A stretch of 64,000 bases of DNA from Faecalibacterium hattorii (GCF_003287455.1 NZ_PRLC01000012.1:1-64000); one strand, 5' to 3'; positions 24,531 to 34,097 are shown, counted from the first letter of the stretch. The notes: a model not told the origin generated them from the sequence alone. Made by a program: numbers and translations.

Positions 24531-24970
24531 TGTTACTGCCTAAGCGTGTTAAGTACCGCCGCGTCCAGCGCGGCCGCATGACCGGCAAGGCTACCCGCGG
24601 CAACGTGGTGTGCCAGGGCCAGTACGGCCTTGTTGCTCTGGAGCCGGCATGGATCTCTTCCACTCAGATCGAGGCTGCCCGTGTTGCGATGACTCGTTAC
24701 ATCAAGCGTGGCGGCAAGGTCTGGATCAAGATCTTCCCCGATAAGCCCGTTACCGAGAAGCCCGCTGAGACCCGAATGGGTTCCGGTAAAGGCTCTCCCG
24801 AATACTGGGTCGCTGTTGTGAAGCCCGGCCGCGTTCTGTTCGAGCTGGCAGATGTCGATGAGGCAACTGCTCGCGAGGCTCTGCGTCTGGCAATGCACAA
24901 GCTGCCCATCAAGTGCAAATTTGTGGTCCGTGAGGACTCCGTGAAGGAGGATGGCACCAATGAAGGCTAA
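24530..24970 (+). CDS. rplP: 50S ribosomal protein L16
   Basis: 146 aa. L16 contacts tRNA in the A and P sites and completes the peptidyl-transferase centre. It has [16 protein letters not shown] at the start and [18 protein letters not shown] in the middle (family motifs). The gene starts inside the rpsC stop (TAATG) with AAGGAGG in the end of rpsC, and overlaps rpmC by 11 bases. Confidence 0.98.
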   Translation: MLLPKRVKYRRVQRGRMTGKATRGNVVCQGQYGLVALEPAWISSTQIEAARVAMTRYIKRGGKVWIKIFPDKPVTEKPAETRMGSGKGSPEYWVAVVKPGRVLFELADVDEATAREALRLAMHKLPIKCKFVVREDSVKEDGTNEG

Positions 24971-25145
24971 TGAACTCCGCGAGATGCAGACCGCAGAGCT
25001 GACCAGCAAGCTGGCAGATCTGAAGGCTGAGCTGTTTAACCTGCGCTTCCAGCATGCCATCAACCAGCTGGAGAACCCCGGCCGCATCGAAGCAGTCAAG
25101 AAGGACATCGCCCGTGTGATGACCGTTCTGGCTGAGAAGCAGTAA
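24960..25145 (+). CDS. rpmC: 50S ribosomal protein L29
   Basis: 61 aa. A small helical-hairpin protein at the tunnel exit next to L23. It starts [10 protein letters not shown] and has the [17 protein letters not shown] signature in order. The frame is open 3 codons upstream but AAGGAGG and family alignment place the start at 24960, inside the end of rplP. Confidence 0.95.
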   Translation: MKANELREMQTAELTSKLADLKAELFNLRFQHAINQLENPGRIEAVKKDIARVMTVLAEKQ

Positions 25146-25157
25146 GGAGGTTAAACG

Positions 25158-25415
25158 ATGGAAGAACGTAATCTGAGAAAGACCCGCGTCGGCGTTGTCG
25201 TGTCCGACAAGATGGATAAGACCATCGTGGTTGCCGTTAAGGATAGCGTGCAGCACCCCCTGTACAAGAAGATCCTGAAGCGTACCGCCAAGTTCAAGGC
25301 TCGTGACGAGAAGAACGAATGCGGCATCGGTGACCGTGTTGAGATCATGGAGTGCCGCCCCCTGAGCAAGGATGTGCGCTGGCGCCTGGTCCGTATCGTT
25401 GAGAAGGCAAAGTAA
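25158..25415 (+). CDS. rpsQ: 30S ribosomal protein S17
   Basis: 85 aa. An OB-fold primary 16S binder. [16 protein letters not shown] and the later [20 protein letters not shown] blocks are conserved. AAGGAGG precedes ATG 25158. A 43-base gap leads to rplN. Confidence 0.98.
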   Translation: MEERNLRKTRVGVVVSDKMDKTIVVAVKDSVQHPLYKKILKRTAKFKARDEKNECGIGDRVEIMECRPLSKDVRWRLVRIVEKAK

Positions 25416-25458
25416 TCTTTGCCCGCTGCTTTGAACAGTTTGAAAGGAGATATCTGAA

Positions 25459-25827
25459 ATGGTTCAGATGCAAACTTATCTCAAAGTTGCCGACAACACC
25501 GGTGCCAAGGAGCTGATGTGCTTCCGCGTGCTGGGCGGCACCCGCAAGAGATACGCAAACATTGGTGACGTCGTGGTCTGCTCTGTCAAGAAGGCAGCCC
25601 CCGGCGGCTCCGTTAAGAAGGGCGACGTCGTCAAGGCTGTCATCGTGCGCAGCAAGCATGGCGTCCGCCGCGACGACGGTTCCTACATCCGTTTCGATGA
25701 GAACGCCGCCGTTATCGTTATGGCCGACAAGAGCCCCAAGGGTACCCGTATCTTTGGACCCGTTGCTCGCGAGCTGCGTGATGCCGGCTACACCAAGATC
25801 CTGAGCCTGGCTCCGGAATCGCTGTAA
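25459..25827 (+). CDS. rplN: 50S ribosomal protein L14
   Basis: 122 aa, normal length. L14 forms an inter-subunit bridge with the 30S. It shows the start [20 protein letters not shown] and the [13 protein letters not shown] block. GAAAGGAGA before ATG 25459; rplX follows after 13 bases. Confidence 0.98.
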   Translation: MVQMQTYLKVADNTGAKELMCFRVLGGTRKRYANIGDVVVCSVKKAAPGGSVKKGDVVKAVIVRSKHGVRRDDGSYIRFDENAAVIVMADKSPKGTRIFGPVARELRDAGYTKILSLAPESL

Positions 25828-25840
25828 GGAGGTTTTAAAA

Positions 25841-26155
25841 ATGAATAATCTTCATGTTAAAACCGGCGACAACGTTATGATCATCAGCGGCAAGGACAAG
25901 GGCCACACTGGTAAGGTCCTGCAGGTCAGCCCCTCTGAGAACAAGGTCATCGTTGAGGGCCAGAACATGGTTACCAAGCACGTCAAGCCCCGCCGTCAGG
26001 GCGAGCAGGGCGGTATCGTCAAGGCTGAGGGTGCTATGTACGCATCCAAGGTCATGCCCATCTGCCCCAAGTGCGGCAAGGCCGTGCGTGTGGGCCACGT
26101 CGAGAAGGACGGTAAGATGGTCCGCGTCTGCAAGAAGTGCGGCGCTGAGCTGTAA
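25841..26155 (+). CDS. rplX: 50S ribosomal protein L24
   Basis: 104 aa. KOW-domain assembly initiator (residues 5-40 contain [18 protein letters not shown]). The C-terminal part has [11 protein letters not shown] and CKKCG, a zinc-ribbon-type pair seen in a subset of L24 proteins, so zinc binding is likely. AAGGAGG before ATG 25841. Confidence 0.97.
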   Translation: MNNLHVKTGDNVMIISGKDKGHTGKVLQVSPSENKVIVEGQNMVTKHVKPRRQGEQGGIVKAEGAMYASKVMPICPKCGKAVRVGHVEKDGKMVRVCKKCGAEL

Positions 26156-26172
26156 GAAAGGAGTATGGAACA

Positions 26173-26721
26173 ATGGCTCGTTTGAAAGAACAGTATGTCA
26201 ATGAAATTGCTCCTGCTCTGAACTCCAAGTTCGGTTACAAGAGCGTTATGCAGATCCCCAAGCTGGACAAGGTCGTCATCAATGTTGCCTGCGGCGAAGC
26301 GAAGGACAACGAGAAGATCCTTGAGGCAGTCATGAAGGATCTGGGCCAGATCACTGGCCAGAAGGCAGTCGTCTGCCGTGCCAAGAAGAGCGTTGCAAAC
26401 TTCAAGCTGCGTCAGGGCACTCCCATCGGCTGCAAGGTCACCCTGCGTGGTGAGCGTATGTACGAGTTTGTCGATCGTTTCTTCAACGTCGCTCTGCCCC
26501 GTGTCCGCGACTTCCGCGGCATCAACGGCAACGGCTTTGACGGCCGCGGCAACTTCGCATGCGGCATCAAGGAGCAGATCATCTTCCCGGAGATCGACTT
26601 CGATAAGGTCGATGCAGTCCGCGGCATGGATGTCTGCTTCGTTACCACCGCTAAGACCGACGAAGAGGGCAAGGAGCTGCTGAAGGCTCTGGGCGCTCCG
26701 TTCGCTACCGAGAATAACTAA
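26173..26721 (+). CDS. rplE: 50S ribosomal protein L5
   Basis: 182 aa. L5 binds 5S rRNA and touches P-site tRNA. The [13 protein letters not shown] and [12 protein letters not shown] segments and the FNRGRGNF-like [14 protein letters not shown] block are conserved. AAAGGAG before ATG 26173; rpsZ follows after 16 bases. Confidence 0.98.
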   Translation: MARLKEQYVNEIAPALNSKFGYKSVMQIPKLDKVVINVACGEAKDNEKILEAVMKDLGQITGQKAVVCRAKKSVANFKLRQGTPIGCKVTLRGERMYEFVDRFFNVALPRVRDFRGINGNGFDGRGNFACGIKEQIIFPEIDFDKVDAVRGMDVCFVTTAKTDEEGKELLKALGAPFATENN

Positions 26722-26737
26722 GGAGGAGATTGATACA

Positions 26738-26923
26738 ATGGCTAAACTGTCTATGAAGCTGAAGCAGTCTCGTCCTGCTAAGTTCTCTACCCGTGCATAC
26801 ACCCGCTGCCGCATCTGCGGCCGCCCCCACTCCGTGCTGCGCAAGTACGGCGTGTGCCGTGTGTGCTTCCGTGAGCTGGCCTACAAGGGCGAGATTCCCG
26901 GTGTCAAGAAGGCTTCTTGGTAA
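26738..26923 (+). CDS. rpsZ: 30S ribosomal protein S14, zinc type
   Basis: 61 aa, the short zinc-binding form. [20 protein letters not shown] supplies a complete CxxC...CxxC zinc site. Ends GVKKASW, as usual for the type Z protein. AAGGAGGA before ATG 26738. A 109-base gap with a CCGCTCCG/CGGAGCGG hairpin follows. Confidence 0.98.
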   Translation: MAKLSMKLKQSRPAKFSTRAYTRCRICGRPHSVLRKYGVCRVCFRELAYKGEIPGVKKASW

Positions 26924-26955
26924 TTGACCCAGCAGCCGGATAAATGGTCGGATAT

Positions 26956-26985
26956 CCGCTCCGGGGCAAAGATGTTTCGGAGCGG
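26956..26985 (+). other. Hairpin between rpsZ and rpsH
   Basis: Perfect 8-bp stem CCGCTCCG (26956-26963) with CGGAGCGG (26978-26985), 14-nt loop, no T run. Possible RNA processing or control element. Confidence 0.5.
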
Positions 26986-27032
26986 TATCATTATAAAACA
27001 AATGAGAGCTAATCTTAGGAGGTTAGTGGCAA

Positions 27033-27431
27033 ATGCAGATTACTGATCCTATCGCGGACCTGCTGACTCGCATCCGCAACGCAAGCACTGCCAAACACCC
27101 TTCTGTGGAGATCCCCGCATCGAACATGAAGAAGGCTATCTGCCAGATTCTGGTTGACGAGGGCTACATCAAGGGCATGCAGATCAAGAACGATACCGTT
27201 CAGGGCACCATCGTTGTCACCCTGAAGTATCAGGCAAACGGCGAGTCCGTTATCGCCGGCCTGCGCCGTGTGTCCAAGCCCGGCCTGCGCATCTACACCA
27301 ACTGCGAGGATATGCCGAAGGTCATGAAGGGCCTCGGTACCGCAATCATTTCCACTTCCAAGGGCATCATGACCGATAAGGCTGCTCGTGCTGCGCACGT
27401 TGGCGGCGAGGTCCTCGCCTTTGTGTGGTAA
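27033..27431 (+). CDS. rpsH: 30S ribosomal protein S8
   Basis: 132 aa. Primary 16S binder of the central domain and, in other bacteria, translational repressor of the spc operon. It starts [17 protein letters not shown] and ends with the GGEVLAFVW motif. TTAGGAGG precedes ATG 27033. rplF follows after 17 bases. Confidence 0.98.
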   Translation: MQITDPIADLLTRIRNASTAKHPSVEIPASNMKKAICQILVDEGYIKGMQIKNDTVQGTIVVTLKYQANGESVIAGLRRVSKPGLRIYTNCEDMPKVMKGLGTAIISTSKGIMTDKAARAAHVGGEVLAFVW

Positions 27432-27448
27432 GAAAGGGGTAAAAGACA

Positions 27449-28000
27449 ATGTCGAGAATTGGAAGAAAACCCATCGTCATTCCTGCCGGCGTCACTGTCA
27501 CTGTCGATGAGGCAGCACACACCGTCGCCGTCAAGGGCCCCAAGGGCAGCCTGAATTCCAACTATCATCCCCTCATGACCGTCAAGGTCGAGGGCAATGA
27601 GGTTTTGGTTACCCGCCCCAATGACGAGCCCGAAGCACGCGGCCTGCATGGCCTGACCCGCACCAACATCGCCAACATGGTGAACGGTGTCGTCAACGGC
27701 TATGAGAAGAAGCTGGAGATCGTCGGTGTTGGTCTGCGCTGCCAGAAGCAGGGCTCCAACCTCGTGATGAATCTGGGCTTCTCTCATCAGGTGAACATCC
27801 CCGATACCGAGGATTGCACCATCGTTTGGCAGGATCCCAACCACTTCACTGTTACCGGTATTGACAAGCAGAAGGTCGGCCAGTACGCCGCCGAGATCCG
27901 CGCCAAGAAGCCGCCTGAGCCTTACAAGGGCAAGGGCATCCGCTACGAGGGCGAGGTTGTCAAGCACAAAGAAGGCAAAGCCGGCAAGGGCAAGAAATAA
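27449..28000 (+). CDS. rplF: 50S ribosomal protein L6
   Basis: 183 aa. L6 has two similar domains; it starts SRIGRKPIVIPAGV and ends with PEPYKGKGIRYEGE, the C-terminal signature. It lies near the factor-binding site. AAAGGGG before ATG 27449. A lysine/glycine-rich tail (KAGKGKK) is normal. Confidence 0.98.
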   Translation: MSRIGRKPIVIPAGVTVTVDEAAHTVAVKGPKGSLNSNYHPLMTVKVEGNEVLVTRPNDEPEARGLHGLTRTNIANMVNGVVNGYEKKLEIVGVGLRCQKQGSNLVMNLGFSHQVNIPDTEDCTIVWQDPNHFTVTGIDKQKVGQYAAEIRAKKPPEPYKGKGIRYEGEVVKHKEGKAGKGKK

Positions 28001-28018
28001 GGTAAGGAGTGAAAGACA

Positions 28019-28378
28019 ATGGTTAAGCAGATCGACAAGAACGAAGCTCGTCTTCGTCGTCATCGCCGTGTTCGCAACAAGATCAGCGGCACCGCAGCAC
28101 GTCCTCGCCTGGATGTTTTCCGCTCCGCCAAGCACATTTACGCTCAGATCATCGATGATGAGCAGGGCGTGACTCTGGTGTCGGCTTCCACCATGGACAA
28201 GGACTTCAACGGTTTCGGCGGCAACGTCGAGGCCGCTGCTGAGATCGGCAAGAAGGTCGCAGCAAAGGCTCTGGAAAAGGGCATCACCGAGGTCGTTTTC
28301 GACCGTGGCGGTTACGTTTATCATGGCCGTGTTAAGGCCCTGGCTGATGGCGCCCGTGAGGGCGGCCTGAAGCTGTAA
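28019..28378 (+). CDS. rplR: 50S ribosomal protein L18
   Basis: 119 aa. L18 carries 5S rRNA into the 50S. Basic N-terminal tail ([16 protein letters not shown]) followed by the conserved RPRLDVFRS and [21 protein letters not shown] blocks. AAGGAG before ATG 28019. Confidence 0.98.
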   Translation: MVKQIDKNEARLRRHRRVRNKISGTAARPRLDVFRSAKHIYAQIIDDEQGVTLVSASTMDKDFNGFGGNVEAAAEIGKKVAAKALEKGITEVVFDRGGYVYHGRVKALADGAREGGLKL

Positions 28379-28397
28379 TGAGAGGAGGAAACACATT

Positions 28398-28898
28398 ATG
28401 GCTATGAGAAACCGTGAAGACGACGGCATGATCACCAAGGTTGTCTCCATCAACCGCGTTTCCAAGACGGTCAAGGGCGGCCGCATCATGAAGTTTGCTG
28501 CTCTGGTCGTTGTGGGCGACGGCAAGGGCACCATCGGTTACGGCATCGGCAAGTCCGGCGAAGTGCCTGAGGCAATCCGCAAGGGCGAAGCTGCTGCAAA
28601 GAAGAACATGCACAAGGTTGCCATGAAGGGCACCACCATCCCCCACGAGATCGTCGGCAAGTACGGCGCAGGCGCTGTTCTGCTCAAGCCGGCTGCACCC
28701 GGTACCGGCATGATCGCCGGCGGCCCTGTGCGTGCCGTCATTGAGGCTGCTGGCATCAAGGACGTCCGTGCGAAGTCTATGCGCTCCAACAACCCCATCA
28801 ACGTTGTTTCTGCTACCTTCGCAGGTCTGTGCGGCTTGGTCAGCGCGGAGTCCGTCGCTGAGAAGCGCGGCAAGACCGTGAAAGAAATTCTGGGTTAA
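28398..28898 (+). CDS. rpsE: 30S ribosomal protein S5
   Basis: 166 aa. Double-stranded RNA-binding N-terminal domain ([16 protein letters not shown]) and the [24 protein letters not shown] block; spectinomycin-site residues in the VSKTVKGGR loop look wild type. Role in decoding accuracy. AGAGGAGGA before ATG 28398; rpmD follows after 14 bases. Confidence 0.98.
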   Translation: MAMRNREDDGMITKVVSINRVSKTVKGGRIMKFAALVVVGDGKGTIGYGIGKSGEVPEAIRKGEAAAKKNMHKVAMKGTTIPHEIVGKYGAGAVLLKPAAPGTGMIAGGPVRAVIEAAGIKDVRAKSMRSNNPINVVSATFAGLCGLVSAESVAEKRGKTVKEILG

Positions 28899-28912
28899 GG
28901 AGGTAACACACC

Positions 28913-29098
28913 ATGGCAGAGAAGATGCTCAAAATCGAGCTGAAGAAGAGCCTGATCGGCCGCGGCGCGAAGCAGATCGCTACCGCCGAGGCTCTGGGCC
29001 TGAAGAAGCCGGGCGACGTTACCGTTCAGCCTGACAATGCCGCTACGCAGGGCAAGATCGCTAAGATCGGCTTCCTGCTCAGCGTCACCGAAGCCTAA
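28913..29098 (+). CDS. rpmD: 50S ribosomal protein L30
   Basis: 61 aa, bacterial short form. It contains [13 protein letters not shown], family-like [19 protein letters not shown] and a short tail. AAGGAGG before ATG 28913. Two stop codons in tandem-like context (TAATAG) end the gene. Confidence 0.95.
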   Translation: MAEKMLKIELKKSLIGRGAKQIATAEALGLKKPGDVTVQPDNAATQGKIAKIGFLLSVTEA

Positions 29099-29118
29099 TA
29101 GCAGGGGGTATACGCATA

Positions 29119-29559
29119 ATGAAACTTCATGAATTGCACGCGATTCCCGGCGCAAACAAGGCTGTGACCCGTAAGGGCCGCGGCATTGGCTCCGGTAATG
29201 GCAAGACTGCCGGTTTCGGCAGCAAGGGCCAGAAGGCCCGTTCCGGCGTGAAGCACGCTGGTTTCGAAGGCGGCCAGATGCCTCTGGCACGTCGTCTGCC
29301 GAAGGTTGGCTTTAACAACATCTTTGCTACCCAGTACGCCATCGTTAACGTGGCAGATCTGGAAGCAGCTTTTGAGGCCGGTGCTGTTGTTGACACTGAG
29401 GCTCTGAAGGCTAAGGGTCTGGTCAAGAAGACTCTGGACGGCGTTAAGGTGCTTGGCAACGGCGAGCTGACCAAGGCTCTGACCGTCAAGGCCGCAGCCT
29501 ATTCCGCTTCTGCCAAAGAGAAAATCGAGAAGGCAGGCGGAAAGGCTGAGGTGATGTAA
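29119..29559 (+). CDS. rplO: 50S ribosomal protein L15
   Basis: 146 aa. L15 stabilises late 50S assembly. N-terminal glycine-rich extension ([26 protein letters not shown], in conserved pieces) and [12 protein letters not shown] are typical. It is followed after one base by secY, so the two are tightly coupled. Confidence 0.98.
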   Translation: MKLHELHAIPGANKAVTRKGRGIGSGNGKTAGFGSKGQKARSGVKHAGFEGGQMPLARRLPKVGFNNIFATQYAIVNVADLEAAFEAGAVVDTEALKAKGLVKKTLDGVKVLGNGELTKALTVKAAAYSASAKEKIEKAGGKAEVM

Positions 29560-29560
29560 G

Positions 29561-30856
29561 GTGTTTCAGACATTCCGTAACGCATGGAAGATTCCTGAAC
29601 TGAGAAATCGTCTCCTGTTCACGCTGGCGATCCTCGTGGTGTATCGTCTGGGCTGCGCCATCCCCGTTCCGTTCATCACCGGCTCTGCACTGAGCCAGAT
29701 GTTCTCGAACGGCAATATGCTCTCGTATCTCGATATGATGAGCGGCGGCGCGTTGTCCCGGTGCACACTCTTCGCGTTAGGTGTGACACCTTATATCAAC
29801 GCCTCCATCATTGTGCAGCTGCTCACCGTTGCGATCCCTTCGCTGGAAAACATCGCGAAGGAGCCGGACGGCCAGAGCAAGCTGCAGCAGATCACCCGGT
29901 ACGCCGGCGGCGTCATCGCTCTGGTGATGAGCCTCGGCTACTACTTCGTGGTCCGCAATATGGGTGCATTGAAGTACACGAACGGCGCGGCCGGTATCTT
30001 TACCGCCGTGGTCATCATCGCCGCCTTCACCGCCGGTGCTCAGTTGATCACTTGGTGTGGTGAGCAGATCGATGACAAGGGAATCGGCAACGGTATCTCC
30101 CTTCTGATCTTCTCCTCGATCGTTTCCAACTGGTCCAGCATCTACACCACGGTCACGGGTCTGCTGACCCGCGCCGCGGCCGGTGAGGCCAAGTTCTACA
30201 TTCTGCTGCCCCTGCTGGTCGTGCTGGCACTGGTCGTGATCGTGTTCATCATCATCATGACGAATGCTGAGCGCCGCATCACCATCCAGTATGCAAAGCG
30301 CGTGGTGGGCCGCAAGCAGATGGGCGGGCAGAACAGCTATCTGCCGCTGAAGCTGAACATGAGCGGCGTCATGCCCATCATCTTCGCTTCCGCTCTGGTT
30401 TCGATCCCCGGCACGATCGGCAGCTTCCTGCAGATCGATCAGGCAGCACATCCGTTCTGGTATGCGTTCTTCCATACCTTCAATTATACGTCTGCGCTGT
30501 ACGTGGTCATCTACCTGCTGCTGATTCTGGCCTTCAACTACTTCTATGTGGCCATCCAGTACAACCCCGTGGAAATCGCCAACAATCTGCGCCGCAACAA
30601 CGGCTCGATCCCCGGCTTCCGTCCCGGCAAGCCGACCAGCGATTTCCTGACCCGCACCCTGAACAAGATCACCCTCATCGGCGCGATCTTCCTCGCTGCG
30701 GTGGCTGTACTGCCGATCATCCTCGGCAACCTGACCGGTATGAGCATCCAGCTGGGCGGTACCAGCCTGCTGATCGTTGTCGGTGTGGCACTTGATACCA
30801 CCCGCAGCCTCGACAGCTTTATGACGATGCGCAACCATAAGGGCTTCCTCGGCTGA
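29561..30856 (+). CDS. secY: Protein translocase subunit SecY
   Basis: 431 aa with ten membrane helices, the channel for Sec-dependent export. The plug-region serine-rich segment and the conserved SLGYY, GIGNGISLLIF and NAERRITIQYAKR loop are present. GTG start at 29561, with only a weak GAGGTGA site inside the end of rplO, suggesting translational coupling. An attenuator-like hairpin separates it from adk. Confidence 0.97.
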   Translation: MFQTFRNAWKIPELRNRLLFTLAILVVYRLGCAIPVPFITGSALSQMFSNGNMLSYLDMMSGGALSRCTLFALGVTPYINASIIVQLLTVAIPSLENIAKEPDGQSKLQQITRYAGGVIALVMSLGYYFVVRNMGALKYTNGAAGIFTAVVIIAAFTAGAQLITWCGEQIDDKGIGNGISLLIFSSIVSNWSSIYTTVTGLLTRAAAGEAKFYILLPLLVVLALVVIVFIIIMTNAERRITIQYAKRVVGRKQMGGQNSYLPLKLNMSGVMPIIFASALVSIPGTIGSFLQIDQAAHPFWYAFFHTFNYTSALYVVIYLLLILAFNYFYVAIQYNPVEIANNLRRNNGSIPGFRPGKPTSDFLTRTLNKITLIGAIFLAAVAVLPIILGNLTGMSIQLGGTSLLIVVGVALDTTRSLDSFMTMRNHKGFLG

Positions 30857-30882
30857 TCTAAAATTAAAGCACTGATGTGAGA

Positions 30883-30928
30883 AAGCACTGGAAAGGAGAG
30901 CACGCTCGGACTTTTCAGTGCTTTTTTG
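30883..30928 (+). terminator. Terminator or attenuator between secY and adk
   Basis: Thirteen-base-pair stem (30883-30895 with 30911-30923, one G-U), 15-nt loop and six T. Because adk and map have no clear own promoter, it probably lets part of the transcripts through. Confidence 0.8.
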
Positions 30929-30997
30929 CTTTGGTGGGCCGTTAGCTGGTTCAAACAAAAATACACTGTCCTCTTGTAAAAGGAAAGGAGCAACCCT

Positions 30998-31630
30998 ATG
31001 AATCTGATTCTGTTGGGCGCACCCGGCGCCGGTAAGGGCACGCAGGCGGAGATCATCTGCGCAAAGCTGAACATTCCTTCCATCAGCACCGGCAACATCC
31101 TGCGCGCTGCCGTCAAGGAAGGCACTGAGATGGGCAAGAAGGCCAAGAGCTTCATGGACGCCGGCGCGCTGGTGCCCGATGAGGTCATCATCGGCATCCT
31201 GAAGGACCGCCTGTCCGAGGCAGACTGCGCAAACGGCTTCATCCTCGACGGTGTGCCCCGTACCATTGCTCAGGCAGAGGCCATCGAGACCATGGGCATC
31301 CGCATCGACAAGGTGCTGGAGCTGCAGGTCGAGGACAAGGTGATCGTGGAACGCATGGGCGGCCGCCGCGTCTGCGAGAAGTGCGGCGCAAGCTACCACG
31401 TCCTCAACAAGAAGAGCAAGGTCGAGGGCGTGTGCGACTGCTGCGGCGGCAAGCTGGTCATCCGCAAGGACGACCAGCCCGAAACCGTGCTGGACCGCCT
31501 GAAGGCATACCACGAGCAGACCGAGCCGCTGGTGGAGTTCTACCGTACCCGCGGAAAACTGGCTGCCATCCCGTTCTGCCCCTCCATCGAAGAGACGACG
31601 GCTGAGATCATGAAGGCTTTGGAGGCGTAA
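30998..31630 (+). CDS. adk: Adenylate kinase
   Basis: 210 aa. Interconverts ATP, AMP and ADP. P-loop GAPGAGKGT at 7-15; a zinc-binding LID with C126, C129, C146 and C149 as in Gram-positive enzymes; DGVPRT motif. AAAGGAAAGGAG precedes ATG 30998. It is placed between secY and map, the usual Firmicutes order; map begins 2 bases after its stop. Confidence 0.98.
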   Translation: MNLILLGAPGAGKGTQAEIICAKLNIPSISTGNILRAAVKEGTEMGKKAKSFMDAGALVPDEVIIGILKDRLSEADCANGFILDGVPRTIAQAEAIETMGIRIDKVLELQVEDKVIVERMGGRRVCEKCGASYHVLNKKSKVEGVCDCCGGKLVIRKDDQPETVLDRLKAYHEQTEPLVEFYRTRGKLAAIPFCPSIEETTAEIMKALEA

Positions 31631-31632
31631 GC

Positions 31633-32424
31633 ATGATTCAGATCAAGAATGCGAAAGAACTGGACGGAATGCGTCGGGCCAACGCCCTGAGCGCAGCTGC
31701 CCTGAAGTACGGCGGCGAGCACATCGAAGCTGGCATGACCACTTGGGAGCTGGATAAGCTGATCTATGACTTCATCGTGAAGCACGGCGGCATCCCGAAC
31801 TTCAAGGGCCTGTACGGTTTTCCGGGAACGGCCTGCATCAGCCTGAATGATACCATCATCCACGGCATCCCGTCGCATGACATCGTGATCCGTCCGGGCG
31901 ACATCGTGAGCATCGACACCGGTGCCAAGGTGGACGGCTTCAATGGCGACAACGCCTGCACCTATGGGGTGGGCAAGATCGACCTCGAAGCCCAGCGTCT
32001 GCTGGACGTGACCAAGGCGGCTCTGTACAAGGGCATCGAACAGGCCAAGGCGGGCAACCGCATCGGTGATATCGGCTACGCTGTGCAGAGCTACTGCGAG
32101 GATGCCGGTTTCTCCGTCGTCCGCGAGTTCGTGGGCCACGGCACCGGCCGCGAGCTGCACGAGGACCCCGAAGTGCCCAATTACGGCCATCAGGGCCGCG
32201 GCCCGCGTCTCGTGCCCGGCATGACCATCGCCATCGAGCCGATGATCTGCCAGTACGACTGCAAGATCACCCAGTCCAAGGACGGCTGGACCGTCAAGAC
32301 CAAGGACGGCGGTCTGGCTGCGCACTTCGAGCACTCCAATGCGATCCTGAAGGATCACACCGAGATCATGACCCGCTTCTGGGACGACCCGGATTTTGAC
32401 CCGGAGACCTTCAGCCTGAAGTAA
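31633..32424 (+). CDS. map: Methionine aminopeptidase, type I
   Basis: 263 aa. Removes the initiator methionine. Metal-binding residues sit in IDTGAKVDGFNGDNA (two Asp), GHGTGRELHEDP (His) and AIEPM (Glu); a second Glu is in AHFEHSNAIL. No N-terminal SH3 or zinc extension. GGAGG lies in the end of adk. A KOW-type gene often found between map and infA is missing here. Confidence 0.97.
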   Translation: MIQIKNAKELDGMRRANALSAAALKYGGEHIEAGMTTWELDKLIYDFIVKHGGIPNFKGLYGFPGTACISLNDTIIHGIPSHDIVIRPGDIVSIDTGAKVDGFNGDNACTYGVGKIDLEAQRLLDVTKAALYKGIEQAKAGNRIGDIGYAVQSYCEDAGFSVVREFVGHGTGRELHEDPEVPNYGHQGRGPRLVPGMTIAIEPMICQYDCKITQSKDGWTVKTKDGGLAAHFEHSNAILKDHTEIMTRFWDDPDFDPETFSLK

Positions 32425-32438
32425 GCGGAAACCCTTTG

Positions 32439-32464
32439 AGACCTCCCTTCGGGGAGGTCTTTTT
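32439..32464 (+). terminator. Terminator after map
   Basis: Nine-base-pair stem AGACCTCCC with its complement, TTCG tetraloop, five T. Confidence 0.93.
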
Positions 32465-32609
32465 GGCTTCCAGACCTGTAATTTGTGCAATTCCGACAAG
32501 TTTTGGTGAAAAAGTTTCATCCTACCGGTGGAGACGCCCGAAACCCGGAGCGAAAAACAGCCGCTTTTGATTTTGAAGAAATTTTTATCGGAAATACGGA
32601 AAAAAGAAC

Positions 32610-32638
32610 TTGCAAAATAGATGCAAAAGGTGTATAAT
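32610..32638 (+). promoter_or_regulatory. Promoter of the infA-rpmJ-rpsM-rpoA operon
   Basis: TTGCAA (32610-32615), 17-bp spacer, perfect TATAAT (32633-32638). The 373-base gap 32425-32797 holds the map terminator, this promoter and a 150-nt leader; I see no gene in it. Confidence 0.85.
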
Positions 32639-32797
32639 CTATAAATGGCCGTGGCAGCCAGATGCTTTCTCGGTGGACAGGGATTTTCTGCCCACTTTGC
32701 GGATTTTGTGCCGCAGGAGAAGAAGTATGTGGCGGTTATCGCCGCCTGTCCGTCAATTCATGGCAAACTGAGCAGATCCAATGAGGAGGCAAATAGC

Positions 32798-33049
32798 TTG
32801 TCTAAAGAAGACGTCATCGAAATCGAAGGCATTGTGCGTGAAGCCATGCCCAACGCCATCTTTAAGGTGGAAATGTTGAGCGAGGATAAGAACACCGGGA
32901 AGCTCACTCCCAGCGGCCACATCCTCTTAGCGCACATCTCCGGCAAGCTCCGGACCAATTTCATCCGTATCCTGCCCGGGGACAAGGTCACCGTAGAAAT
33001 GTCGCCCTACGATTTATCGAAGGGCCGCATCACTTGGCGCTCCAAATAA
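32798..33049 (+). CDS. infA: Translation initiation factor IF-1 with an 11-residue insertion
   Basis: 83 aa, against about 72 in most bacteria. IF-1 is an S1/OB-fold protein that blocks the A site during initiation. The core is clear ([41 protein letters not shown]). The extra residues (about [13 protein letters not shown]) lie where the usual ELENGH turn is, between strands 2 and 3. TTG start at 32798, chosen because GAGGAGG is 8 bases upstream and the family starts there; the frame is open for 51 more codons upstream without family similarity. Confidence 0.92.
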   Translation: MSKEDVIEIEGIVREAMPNAIFKVEMLSEDKNTGKLTPSGHILLAHISGKLRTNFIRILPGDKVTVEMSPYDLSKGRITWRSK

Positions 33050-33084
33050 GCGTCAAGGCATCATTCAAAAGGAGGTTCAACATC

Positions 33085-33198
33085 ATGAAGGTCAAGCCTT
33101 CCGTGAAACCCATCTGCGAAAAGTGCAAGGTCATCCGCCGCAAAGGCCGCGTGATGGTCATCTGCCAGAACCCCAAGCATAAGCAGCGCCAGGGCTAA
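33085..33198 (+). CDS. rpmJ: 50S ribosomal protein L36
   Basis: 37 aa. [27 protein letters not shown] is given here only by motif: it keeps the zinc ligands C11, C14, C27 and H32 of the zinc-type L36. AAAGGAGG before ATG 33085. It lies in the standard infA-rpmJ-rpsM order. Confidence 0.97.
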   Translation: MKVKPSVKPICEKCKVIRRKGRVMVICQNPKHKQRQG

Positions 33199-33280
33199 TT
33201 CGGGCGCCTGAGGGTCAAGTGCGTAGAGTCCCGGCGCAGACCCTGACACTGACATGGGATGATTTTTGGAGGAAACTACT

Positions 33281-33652
33281 ATGGCACGTATTGCCGGCGT
33301 TGACCTGCCCCGCGAGAAGCGCGTTCAGGTGGGTCTCACCTACGTTTACGGTATCGGTCAGACCACTGCCAACAAGATCTTGGAGGCAACTGGCATCAAC
33401 CCCGATACCCGCGTCAAGGACCTGACTCTGGAAGAAGAGGCTAAGATCCGTGACTACATCGATCAGGCTAACATCATCGTTGAGGGCGACCTGCGCCGCA
33501 ACGTTGCTCTGGACATCAAGCGTCTGGTCGAGATCCAGTCCTTCCGTGGCACCCGCCATCGCAAGAATCTGCCCTGCCGTGGCCAGCGCACCAAGACCAA
33601 TGCACGTACCTGCAAGGGCCCGAAGCGCACGGTCGCTAACAAGAAGAAGTAA
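33281..33652 (+). CDS. rpsM: 30S ribosomal protein S13
   Basis: 123 aa. Head protein that contacts P-site tRNA and bridges to the 50[16 protein letters not shown] start, helix-two-turn-helix region, and the basic C-terminal tail ([19 protein letters not shown]) are present. TTGGAGG precedes ATG 33281; an upstream ATG-like extension of 5 codons is rejected on spacing. Confidence 0.97.
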   Translation: MARIAGVDLPREKRVQVGLTYVYGIGQTTANKILEATGINPDTRVKDLTLEEEAKIRDYIDQANIIVEGDLRRNVALDIKRLVEIQSFRGTRHRKNLPCRGQRTKTNARTCKGPKRTVANKKK

Positions 33653-33666
33653 GGAGGATTTGAGAA

Positions 33667-34077
33667 ATGGCAAGTGCAAATAATGCCAAGAAGGGCGCAA
33701 ATGTCCGCATGAAGCGGAAAGAGCGCAAGAATATTGCTGCTGGTCAGGCTCATATCCAGTCTACCTTCAACAATACTGTCGTTACCATCACCGACCTGCA
33801 GGGTAATGCAGTGTCTTGGTGCTCCTCCGGCTCCCTGAACTTCCGCGGCAGCCGCAAGAGCACCCCGTTCGCAGCCCAGTCTGCTGCTGAGACCGCAGCC
33901 AAGGTTGCTATCGAGCATGGCATGAAGACCGTTGAGGTCTACGTCAAGGGCCCCGGCGCTGGCCGTGAGTCCGCTATCCGTGCGCTTCAGGCTACCGGTC
34001 TGGAAGTCACCCTGATCAAGGACGTGACTCCCATCCCCCACAACGGCTGCCGCCCCCCGAAGCGCCGTCGTGTCTGA
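33667..34077 (+). CDS. rpsK: 30S ribosomal protein S11
   Basis: 136 aa. Platform protein near the mRNA exit. [18 protein letters not shown] and the C-terminal [16 protein letters not shown] are family hallmarks. AAGGAGG before ATG 33667. rpsD follows after 20 bases. Confidence 0.98.
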   Translation: MASANNAKKGANVRMKRKERKNIAAGQAHIQSTFNNTVVTITDLQGNAVSWCSSGSLNFRGSRKSTPFAAQSAAETAAKVAIEHGMKTVEVYVKGPGAGRESAIRALQATGLEVTLIKDVTPIPHNGCRPPKRRRV

Positions 34078-34097
34078 TCGAAGGAGGAAATTGAATT

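Noticed and set aside
32645-32797. 51-codon upstream extension of infA
   Set aside because: No resemblance to IF-1 or to a KOW protein, and the ribosome site fits only the TTG at 32798; kept as untranslated leader.
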